From: Erysipelotrichaceae bacterium
Lineage (GTDB): Bacteria > Bacillota_I > Bacilli_A > RFN20 > CAG-826
Reading direction: 5' to 3'
Assembly: GCA_031271635.1 (NCBI GenBank)
Contig: JAISVG010000077.1
Coordinates: 1-14,503 of the forward strand
Length of the DNA: 14,503 nt
Of the stretch, positions 6,636-12,924 are shown piece after piece. Position 1 is the stretch's first letter; every line of letters starts with the position of its first letter. The notes under the pieces were generated by a model. The model was not told where the DNA came from and ran no database searches. It saw nothing but the letters and a program-made list of their open reading frames with translations. The position numbers and the translations under genes were made by a program.

Positions 6636-7748
6636 CTATCTCCCGACATTAAAACGGAAAAAAATGATATCTCCGTCTTTCACCACATACTCCTTACCTT
6701 CAATTCTGATTTTTCCTTGTTCTTTAAGCTTCGTTTCATTAGGAAAAAGCACAAAATCTTGGTAAGCATATACTTCAGCTTTAATAAAGCCTCTTTTAAA
6801 GTCTGTGTGAATGACTGCCGCCGCATCAGGGGCCTTCATTCCAAGTTTAAAAGTCCAAGCCTTACATTCGTCTCCTCCAACGGTAAAGAATGTCGCAAGA
6901 CCTAAAGACTTATAAGCAGTCTTTACTAAATTCTCAAGACCGGTTAAAGAAAGATTATTCATCATTAAGAATTCACTTTTCTCTTCATCGGAAAAATCTA
7001 ACAGATCCTCTTCAAGTTTCGCACAGATAGGAATTACCGCTACTCCTTTTGTTGCAAGATAGTCCTTTAGATCATTATATGACTTTAAAGTATCTAAACG
7101 GGCGATTTCATTATCGCCAAGATTAGCTACTACTAGTAAATCTTTTAAAGATAAGAGATGAAGGTTTTGAAAGGCAAACTCAAGTTGCTCTGTGCTAAGA
7201 AGTTTCTTATAAAAATAATTACCTTTAGATAATTCTTGATGGATCAATTTTAAAGTATTAAGTTCAAAAAGAAGATCTTTTTCTTTACTAACCTTAGCTT
7301 TTGTTTCGATTTTAGCAATTCTTGCATCTAAGGTTTCAAGGTCGGCCATCATTAGTTCAAGATTAATAATCTCAAAGTCACGAAGTGGGTCGATTGTAAC
7401 CTCTGAGTGAATTACTTCACTATTCTCAAAGAAGCGAATAACTTCGACAATCATCGCGCATTCACGAATATGGGCCAAAAACTTATTTCCTAAACCAGCA
7501 CCACTTGACGCTCCTTTAGCTAGACCAGCCATATCTGAGAATTCAATTGTGGCATGAACAGTTTTTTTCGGTTTAAAAACACTAACTAAATAATCAAGTC
7601 TTTCATCTGGAACTTCAATTACTCCATCATTTGGTTTAATAGTAGCAAAAGAATAGTTGGAAGCCTCAACGTGGGCCTTGGTTAATGCGTTAAACAAAGT
7701 GGATTTCCCAACATTTGGTAAACCAACAATTCCTACTTTCAGCGCCAT
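6636..7748 (-). CDS. ychF: YchF/OLA1-family redox-regulated ATPase (Obg-like GTPase fold)
   Basis: A 370-residue P-loop NTPase of the Obg-related YchF group, which prefers ATP, binds ribosomes and is linked to stress and redox responses. G1 is GLPNVGKST at residues 9-17, and G3 is DMAGLAKGASSG. The usual NKxD specificity motif is replaced by ANLGDNE, as expected for YchF (usually NxxE). A coiled-coil insertion follows the G domain, and the C-terminal TGS domain has FFTVGGDECKAWTF, HTDFKRGFIKAEV and DGDIIFFRFNV. The frame is open 15 codons upstream, but that extension is hydrophobic and absent from the family; MALKVGIVG is the normal start. There is no Shine-Dalgarno; an extended -10 element lies 6 nt upstream, so the gene probably leads its operon. 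Confidence 0.96.
   Translation of the reverse strand: MALKVGIVGLPNVGKSTLFNALTKAHVEASNYSFATIKPNDGVIEVPDERLDYLVSVFKPKKTVHATIEFSDMAGLAKGASSGAGLGNKFLAHIRECAMIVEVIRFFENSEVIHSEVTIDPLRDFEIINLELMMADLETLDARIAKIETKAKVSKEKDLLFELNTLKLIHQELSKGNYFYKKLLSTEQLEFAFQNLHLLSLKDLLVVANLGDNEIARLDTLKSYNDLKDYLATKGVAVIPICAKLEEDLLDFSDEEKSEFLMMNNLSLTGLENLVKTAYKSLGLATFFTVGGDECKAWTFKLGMKAPDAAAVIHTDFKRGFIKAEVYAYQDFVLFPNETKLKEQGKIRIEGKEYVVKDGDIIFFRFNVGR
6640..6644 (-). promoter_or_regulatory. Ribosome binding site that decides the ispF start
   Basis: GGGAG on the minus strand, 5 nt before the ATG at 6634 and within the last codons of ychF (stop 6636-6638). The earlier in-frame ATG at 6649 has only T-rich sequence upstream. 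Confidence 0.7.
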
Positions 7749-7754
7749 AATAGA

Positions 7755-7763
7755 ATAATAGCA
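7755..7763 (-). promoter_or_regulatory. Putative extended -10 promoter of the ychF operon (leaderless)
   Basis: TGCTATTAT on the minus strand, with TATTAT at 7755-7760, ends 6 nt before the ychF ATG at 7748. No ribosome binding site or clear -35 box is present. Transcription about 7 nt past the -10 box would start on the ATG itself. The csp terminator upstream implies that the operon needs a promoter of its own here. Confidence 0.5.
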
Positions 7764-7768
7764 TAAAA

Positions 7769-7787
7769 ATAGGATTATAAATCCTAT
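7769..7787. repeat. Perfect 8-3-8 palindrome upstream of ychF
   Basis: ATAGGATT and AATCCTAT are exact inverted arms around three bases. The centre (7778) lies about 18 bp upstream of the putative -10 box, so the site would cover the -35/spacer region, as an operator does. On the minus strand five Ts follow from the last base of the arm, so a weak AT-rich terminator or leader hairpin is the alternative. Confidence 0.55.
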
Positions 7788-7827
7788 GAGCAAATAATCA
7801 TGGGAGTTAAAAAGTAATCAAGCAATT

Positions 7828-7855
7828 AAAAAACCCAAGATATGCACCCTGGGTT
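7828..7855 (-). terminator. Intrinsic terminator of the cold-shock gene
   Basis: On the minus strand AACCCAG pairs with TTGGGTT (one G-T pair) around a 10-nt loop and is followed by a run of Ts. It lies 22 nt after the csp stop and separates csp from the ychF operon. Confidence 0.8.
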
Positions 7856-7877
7856 ATTATTTAGCTTTTCTTGTTTA

Positions 7878-8075
7878 CTATAACTTGGTGATTTCTTCAG
7901 CTCTTAAACCACGGTCAGTTTCTTTTCCAACAAATGCTACTTTCTCATTTTCAGTAATGGTTTTAAAACCTTCCATTTTTAATGAGGAGTAATGGAAAAA
8001 GTAGTCTTTACCATCTTCACCGGTGATAAATCCAAAACCTTTTTCTTTGTTGAACTTCTTGACAGTACCTTCCAT
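7878..8075 (-). CDS. csp: Cold-shock domain protein
   Basis: A 65-residue single cold-shock domain that binds single-stranded RNA and DNA and acts as an RNA chaperone. RNP1 is KGFGFI at residues 12-17. RNP2 is DYFFHYS at 24-30, in place of the usual DVFVHFS, so aromatic residues are kept and V is replaced by Y and F. The frame is open 24 codons further upstream, but that stretch is hydrophobic, and AAAGGAAG a few nt before 8075 together with the family start MEGTVKKF fixes this start. The gene has its own promoter, an untranslated leader of about 50 nt and its own terminator, so it is a single-gene unit. It lies 134 nt downstream of the ABC transporter operon. Confidence 0.96.
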   Translation of the reverse strand: MEGTVKKFNKEKGFGFITGEDGKDYFFHYSSLKMEGFKTITENEKVAFVGKETDRGLRAEEITKL

Positions 8076-8133
8076 TGACACTTCCTTTCGTATTTTCCTA
8101 AAAAAACTACAAGTAAATGATAACACAAACAAA

Positions 8134-8163
8134 ATAATAAAATACATATTTTTTAAACTTCAA
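8134..8163 (-). promoter_or_regulatory. Likely promoter of the cold-shock gene
   Basis: On the minus strand TTGAAG (8158-8163) is followed after 18 nt by TATTAT (8134-8139). The predicted start near 8127 gives a leader of about 50 nt before the ATG at 8075. Leaders of cold-shock genes often fold to sense temperature; no strong stem was evident by eye. Confidence 0.5.
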
Positions 8164-8209
8164 AAAAATATTCGACTTAATCAAACTTGAATCATCATCA
8201 TCTTATCTT

Positions 8210-10921
8210 CTAAAACCCATCCCTAATCATTAAAAGTGGCGGTTGTTTTTCTAGTTTATGATAGATAATCCAACTACTTAAAAATGAAGCCAGAAGAATG
8301 ATTAAAGTCATTACTAATAAAGAAAGAACGACAAAAATAATAATAATCCACGAGAACCCCATTTGAAGCGAACTAATGATCATAATAACCATTACAATTA
8401 GACTAATAAGCGCGATTAGAAAAGCTAAAGACTGACTACTAATAATGGTGACAAAAAGGTATCTTGTAATTTCGTAATTTGAAAAACCAATTGATTTTAA
8501 AACAGCAATATTATGTTTTAATTCATATAGTAGCGAATGCGCTACCGCGACCAGTAGCACCAACGCTGATAAGAAGCAAAGAAAACCAAAAACAACTAAA
8601 CCAATCGAAAGAGCATCGAAAACTAGATCAAGATTAGTCTTCATTTCTAAAGACGGGGAATAAAAACGATAATAAGGAAAAAGTGCATTTAGCTTATTAA
8701 TTGTTAAAGCTGATATTTGCCCCTTAGTCTTTAAAACAATTCCGTTTATTTGAATCTTTGATGAATCCACTTCAAGATTATTAATAAAAAATGAATAAGT
8801 CCAGTACGAATTATGATAAAGAATTCTTTCGTTACTATTAATGATGCCACTTATTTTTAACGTAGTTTTTTTAAATGAACGATAAAGGGTGGTTCCGTTT
8901 AGTATCGTTTCATAATTATATGCCACATGAAGAGCGTTTTCTCCATCTTTTAAACCAAGCAATGTTGCTAGTCCTTGTGAAATAACAATTTCGTCCTGTT
9001 TTAATTCTTCCTTAATGGTTTCAAATTTCAAAGCCTCTTTCAAGAGAAATGATGAGGTAAATGATCCTTCAAGGTCTTGAATGGTCGCCTCGGGACGATC
9101 ACTAAAAGAAGTGTACTGGTCAACCATATAATCTAAAGCATATTCATTTCTCGCAACAATAAATGGGTTAGTAAAGCCTTCAAGAAAGGCACCTCCATAA
9201 ATCGAATAAGAATTATTTGTCACAAGAAAATAGTCACTAATTGAGGGATCAACTTTCATAATAGCTTCCACATCTAATAGATTAATCCGCGGTCGCCGCT
9301 TTTGAAACAAGATAACTTTATCATTTTGGAAACTTGAAAAATAGAAGAGATTAAAATAATTACTTTTTAAAACTTCATTTAAAAAAGAACTACGGTCTAA
9401 TACCCGAATAAAATATGTCTTTTTAAAAAACCATGGAAAAGGATCTGGCATCGAAAAATCGCTTGAAATCGGAATTCCCATCATTTTTTCATAAACATGC
9501 TCATTGAAAAGAGCATCGCTATGATAAATAGTAGCGTCACGATTCTCTTTGACCTCCTTAATGCGGAAAATCTGTTCATCATGATATGACCAATCATCAT
9601 TCCCTAGTTCAAAAGTGCAAAAAATCTCATTACTTAGTAAAAAATCATTAATCGCATCATAACTCTTTTGAAGATAAAAAGCATCCGCCATAGCCCGCAT
9701 ATCAATAAATGGTAGTCCAAGATTAATCTCATCAAACAAAAGTGTTGTATTAATAAACCCAAAACTATTATCAGCATCAATTAAAGTAAACTCATTTATT
9801 AACTCAATATGAAAAGAAGGAAGGATTTTACGATATGTGGAATTTGAGATCACAAATTGATCATCATCTTTAAAAAAACTAATGAAGTCAGCTTGATAAT
9901 AACAGCCAATGTTAATAATCTCACTTAGATATGCATGTTTAATCGTTTCGACCTCTTCTTTAGTTACAGCCATTAAGTTTAATTGTGTCTCGTTTTGATC
10001 CTTACTTTCCATAATCGTTGTATCGCCATCAATAATTGAAAGATATGATTCATTGATGGTGTTTTTTAAAAACGAAGAAAGAAACACCGACACTCCAATT
10101 AGTAAAAGCGAAAGGCTCATAACAAGATTAATAATCATGAAACGTTTTCGACTCCGTTTTGCCGTTTTTCTACTAAAGACAATTAAATCCTTTGTTTTGA
10201 TGCGGTAAGGCTGTTTTACTTCCTTAATAATAAAGTTTGGCCTTAGATCTTGCATTTTGTCACAAGTGAGTAAAAAGAGACTACATTCTCTAATTTCGTA
10301 AAGCTGCTGACTGAAGTCATGAAGCATTTTTTGATTATGAGAAATAACAATCACTAGCTTTTCTTTAGAAATTTCTTTTAATCCGGCAAAAATGATAGCA
10401 CTACTGGCGGGATCTAAAGCAGCTGTTGGTTCATCAGCCACAAGAACTCTAGGATTGAGAAGAATGGTTCTCGCGATTGATACGCGCTGCTTTTCTCCTA
10501 AGGATAGTTCTCTTACATAATTATGTTTCAAAGAAGATAGTTTAAACATCTCGATAATTCCATTAATCTTATTTATCAGATTCGGACTAATTGTTCCGTA
10601 CCTAGCACGGATGATAAAATTTAGATTATCCAGAACCGAAATATCTTCAAGTAAGGCATGATTCTGGTAAATGACGCCAAAGTATTCACTCCGAATTCTT
10701 TCTCGTTCCTTAGGAGTAATATCTTTCATATTAATATCATCTAGTAAATAGTCTCCTTCGTATTCGTAGTCTAGCAAGGCAATGATGTTGATTAAAGTGG
10801 TTTTACCACTTCCAGACGGACCAAGAATTCCCACGATTCCTTTTCTAGGAAAAATGAGTGAAACATTCTTAAAAATGATTTGATGCAAGAAAGATTTACT
10901 TAGCTGTCGAATCTTAATCAT
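8210..10921 (-). CDS. MacB/FtsX-type ABC exporter: ATPase-permease fusion with very large external domain
   Basis: A 903-residue chain. Residues about 1-215 are an ABC ATPase: Walker A GPSGSGKTT at 34-42, Q-loop Q86, signature LSLGE at 139-143 (normally LSGGQ), Walker B ending D163-E164, H-loop H195. A basic linker leads to TM1 at about 261-285. About 480 residues then face outward (286-765), and three membrane segments follow at roughly 769-797, 823-850 and 857-885. Between TM2 and TM3, KHNIAVLKSIGFSNYEI is the typical FtsX-domain cytoplasmic loop. The order is that of MacB, but the external domain is much larger than MacB's (the whole protein is about 650 residues). Such type VII exporters move peptides or lipoproteins, or pass force across the membrane, rather than import solutes. 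The start at 10921 forms an ATGA overlap with the upstream permease; the frame is open 33 codons further up but only within that gene. Confidence 0.9.
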   Translation of the reverse strand: MIKIRQLSKSFLHQIIFKNVSLIFPRKGIVGILGPSGSGKTTLINIIALLDYEYEGDYLLDDINMKDITPKERERIRSEYFGVIYQNHALLEDISVLDNLNFIIRARYGTISPNLINKINGIIEMFKLSSLKHNYVRELSLGEKQRVSIARTILLNPRVLVADEPTAALDPASSAIIFAGLKEISKEKLVIVISHNQKMLHDFSQQLYEIRECSLFLLTCDKMQDLRPNFIIKEVKQPYRIKTKDLIVFSRKTAKRSRKRFMIINLVMSLSLLLIGVSVFLSSFLKNTINESYLSIIDGDTTIMESKDQNETQLNLMAVTKEEVETIKHAYLSEIINIGCYYQADFISFFKDDDQFVISNSTYRKILPSFHIELINEFTLIDADNSFGFINTTLLFDEINLGLPFIDMRAMADAFYLQKSYDAINDFLLSNEIFCTFELGNDDWSYHDEQIFRIKEVKENRDATIYHSDALFNEHVYEKMMGIPISSDFSMPDPFPWFFKKTYFIRVLDRSSFLNEVLKSNYFNLFYFSSFQNDKVILFQKRRPRINLLDVEAIMKVDPSISDYFLVTNNSYSIYGGAFLEGFTNPFIVARNEYALDYMVDQYTSFSDRPEATIQDLEGSFTSSFLLKEALKFETIKEELKQDEIVISQGLATLLGLKDGENALHVAYNYETILNGTTLYRSFKKTTLKISGIINSNERILYHNSYWTYSFFINNLEVDSSKIQINGIVLKTKGQISALTINKLNALFPYYRFYSPSLEMKTNLDLVFDALSIGLVVFGFLCFLSALVLLVAVAHSLLYELKHNIAVLKSIGFSNYEITRYLFVTIISSQSLAFLIALISLIVMVIMIISSLQMGFSWIIIIFVVLSLLVMTLIILLASFLSSWIIYHKLEKQPPLLMIRDGF

Positions 10922-12258
10922 TCGCTTCTTAAAAACTCCATGAGAGGTCGCTTTGTTTCGTGACGACACACTAGTAAACCACAACATGAAATAATGCCAA
11001 TCAGAATCAAAGGAAACCACAATTCCGAAAATAGTGGGAGTCCAAAAACAGTATCACTTTTTACAAAAAATGAGAAATGAAGCGCAGAAGCCATACATTT
11101 ATTAGTAATTTGAACTGCAAGAGTCGCAAAGAGATAACCAGAGTAATAAATAACTACAAACTCAAAAAGCTTTAAAAGAAGAATCGCGCAATGAATTCTT
11201 CGTTCGCTAACTCCAAGAGCCATAAAAACCGCCCGATCTTTCCTAGTTTGATTAAAAGTAAGCAAAATGTAAATTATTAATAAGGCAACAAACGAAGTAA
11301 TGATAATTCCAATAAAAATCAGAAGAACCACGCTGATCTGGCTTATTAAGGCATTTATTGAAGAAATGATTTCATAAGAAAGAGATGAAATTGAATAGGT
11401 GGCTAACTCATAAGTGTTTAGACTTCGAACTAATTGCTGCAACTTTTCTAAAGACTTTAAAGAATCAACCGCAATAAGACTGCGATAATTAGTAAGAGCA
11501 TCGTCAAAAGCAGCATTATTAAGATAGTCATAATATGTTAAACCTTCATTATCTTGAATGTAATACATCTCTAAAAACCCTTTAGCGGCGCGATATGAAT
11601 AATATATTGCGGGTTGCGAAAAAAGCGGAAATTCATTAATCACAGCCTTAATAACAAACGGTCTACTAAGCAAGAATTGATAATTTTCGGTCCGACTATT
11701 TATCGATAAAAGTGGATATGATTCAATATTAATTGATAGTTCACTCCCAACTGCGATTTCTGGACTAAGATTCAATATTTTTAAGGCAGCGCTATTAATA
11801 TATAATTCATTAAAATCATTTTCTTGCATCATGGTTCCGTTTCTGATTAGAGCTTTAATATTGGAGCTCCTAATATCATAGATGCTGCGGAAAAAGACAT
11901 CAAAATAGTCATTATTGTGAAAAGAAATCTTAACGCTTTCAGTGATAAGCGCTCTTAAATCAAGAAGACTTACTCCCACATTATTAAAGGGTAGTAATTC
12001 ATCTTTACTAGGACGACGTATTTTCACAATTTGCGATCGTTCATTACTGATTCCGATGTATTCATTAACACTAAGATCAAAAAGTCCAAAATCAGGATAT
12101 TGAAGCGGTAATTTCTCCGAAGATGCTTCAAAAGATTCGCGAGCCTGAATCCCAAAAAGCGAAAATACCGTGATGATAATTCCGAAAATCGACATCAGGA
12201 GATTTGATTTCCTACTATTGACATTAAAATACTTATAAATAATATGTTTACGCTTCAT
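10918..12258 (-). CDS. MacB/FtsX-family ABC transporter permease
   Basis: A 446-residue permease without an ATPase domain. TM1 is at about 18-37, and an outward domain of about 270 residues (38-308) follows. TM2 is at about 309-333, TM3 at 358-382 and TM4 at 414-430. The TM2-TM3 loop KDRAVFMALGVSERRI is the FtsX-domain coupling region. The layout matches half of a type VII exporter and should pair with the permease half of the 903-residue protein, while the ATPase encoded just upstream supplies the second ATP site. The start at 12258 overlaps the ATPase gene by 11 nt, and the TGA stop overlaps the next start, so all three genes are translationally coupled. The substrate is unknown. Confidence 0.9.
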   Translation of the reverse strand: MKRKHIIYKYFNVNSRKSNLLMSIFGIIITVFSLFGIQARESFEASSEKLPLQYPDFGLFDLSVNEYIGISNERSQIVKIRRPSKDELLPFNNVGVSLLDLRALITESVKISFHNNDYFDVFFRSIYDIRSSNIKALIRNGTMMQENDFNELYINSAALKILNLSPEIAVGSELSINIESYPLLSINSRTENYQFLLSRPFVIKAVINEFPLFSQPAIYYSYRAAKGFLEMYYIQDNEGLTYYDYLNNAAFDDALTNYRSLIAVDSLKSLEKLQQLVRSLNTYELATYSISSLSYEIISSINALISQISVVLLIFIGIIITSFVALLIIYILLTFNQTRKDRAVFMALGVSERRIHCAILLLKLFEFVVIYYSGYLFATLAVQITNKCMASALHFSFFVKSDTVFGLPLFSELWFPLILIGIISCCGLLVCRHETKRPLMEFLRSE

Positions 12259-12892
12259 GAAGTTTCCCGTCTTTTAATTCCAAAACGACATCAGCAAACC
12301 GCCTTACTAATTCAACATTATGAGATACTAGAATGACTAAGTGTTTCTGAGAATATGCTTTAATGAACTGCATTATTTTTAAAGAATTATCATGGTCAAG
12401 TGAGCCAGTCGGTTCATCACAAAGTAAAATGCGAGGTCTTTTCAAAATTGCTCTAATGAAACATAAACGTTGTTTTTCTCCATTTGATAAGACGCTAATG
12501 TTTTTTGATTCCAAGTCTTTAAACCCATACTCTAAAAGTAGCGTGTCGATTTCAGCTTGATGTGAGGTTTGATTATTAATTACAAGATTCTCAAGAATTG
12601 AAAGACTGCTAACGAGATTAAAGTGTTGAAACACAATTCCAACATCATTTGTAAGATACTTAGAGCGTTTATTCGTATCAAAAGCAATAATGTTAACATT
12701 GTCAAGAAAGATTTCCCCTTGCTGTGGTTTTTCAAGTAACATAATGAGGTTAAGAATTGTTGACTTTCCGCTTCCGGAAGCACCAATAATTCCATAAAGT
12801 CGCTTATCCTGAAATTCATAAGAAAGCCGGTTTAAAACTAAGTGCTGACCGTGATAATAAGAAACCAAAAGATTATTTAAAAGTAATCTCAT
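12248..12892 (-). CDS. ABC transporter ATPase (LolD/MacB group)
   Basis: A 214-residue stand-alone nucleotide-binding subunit on the cytoplasmic face. It carries Walker A GASGSGKST at 37-45, Q-loop Q89 in VFQHFNL, signature LSNGE at 135-139 (normally LSGGQ), Walker B ILLCDE ending D159-E160, D-loop SLD, and H-loop H191. The length and the SGSGKST/EPTGSLD style fit the LolD/MacB group. It is the first gene of the three-gene transporter operon. Upstream are 32 nt of T-rich sequence after the fhs stop, with no Shine-Dalgarno; a -10-like TATTAA at 12898-12903 ends 5 nt before the ATG, so it may be leaderless or may be read through from fhs. Confidence 0.93.
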   Translation of the reverse strand: MRLLLNNLLVSYYHGQHLVLNRLSYEFQDKRLYGIIGASGSGKSTILNLIMLLEKPQQGEIFLDNVNIIAFDTNKRSKYLTNDVGIVFQHFNLVSSLSILENLVINNQTSHQAEIDTLLLEYGFKDLESKNISVLSNGEKQRLCFIRAILKRPRILLCDEPTGSLDHDNSLKIMQFIKAYSQKHLVILVSHNVELVRRFADVVLELKDGKLHEA

Positions 12893-12897
12893 AGTTT

Positions 12898-12903
12898 TTA
12901 ATA
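12898..12903 (-). promoter_or_regulatory. Weak candidate -10 box before the ABC operon
   Basis: TATTAA on the minus strand, 5 nt before the ATG at 12892, with no ribosome binding site and no clear -35 box. It resembles the leaderless arrangement seen at three other genes but is a poorer match; cotranscription with fhs is equally possible. Confidence 0.25.
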
Positions 12904-12924
12904 GTCAAAAATTTAACAAAAAAA

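Noticed and set aside
7749..7793. Hydrophobic 15-residue extension of YchF
   Set aside because: It would be a membrane-like segment on a cytoplasmic NTPase, covers the -10 element, and is not part of the family; MALKVGIVG is the standard N-terminus.
8076..8147. Hydrophobic 24-residue extension of the cold-shock protein
   Set aside because: It looks like a signal peptide by chance in T-rich DNA, but it lies in the untranslated leader, and a good ribosome binding site precedes the family start at 8075.
8164..8209. Terminator at the end of the ABC operon
   Set aside because: A T-run is present near 8163-8170 on the minus strand, but the preceding inverted repeat has only four contiguous pairs, so I could not support a stem.
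10918..10920. TGA read as tryptophan (Mycoplasma code)
   Set aside because: TGA ends the permease exactly where an FtsX-family protein should end and overlaps the next start codon; tryptophan residues in the window are encoded without TGA.
10922..11020. N-terminal extension of 33 residues on the ABC fusion protein
   Set aside because: It overlaps the end of the permease gene in another frame and precedes the normal ABC start MIKIRQLSKSF; the ATGA overlap at 10918-10921 gives a better start.
12580..12819. 79-residue open frame inside the ABC ATPase gene
   Set aside because: It is an alternative frame of a gene with complete ABC motifs; it has no recognisable domain.
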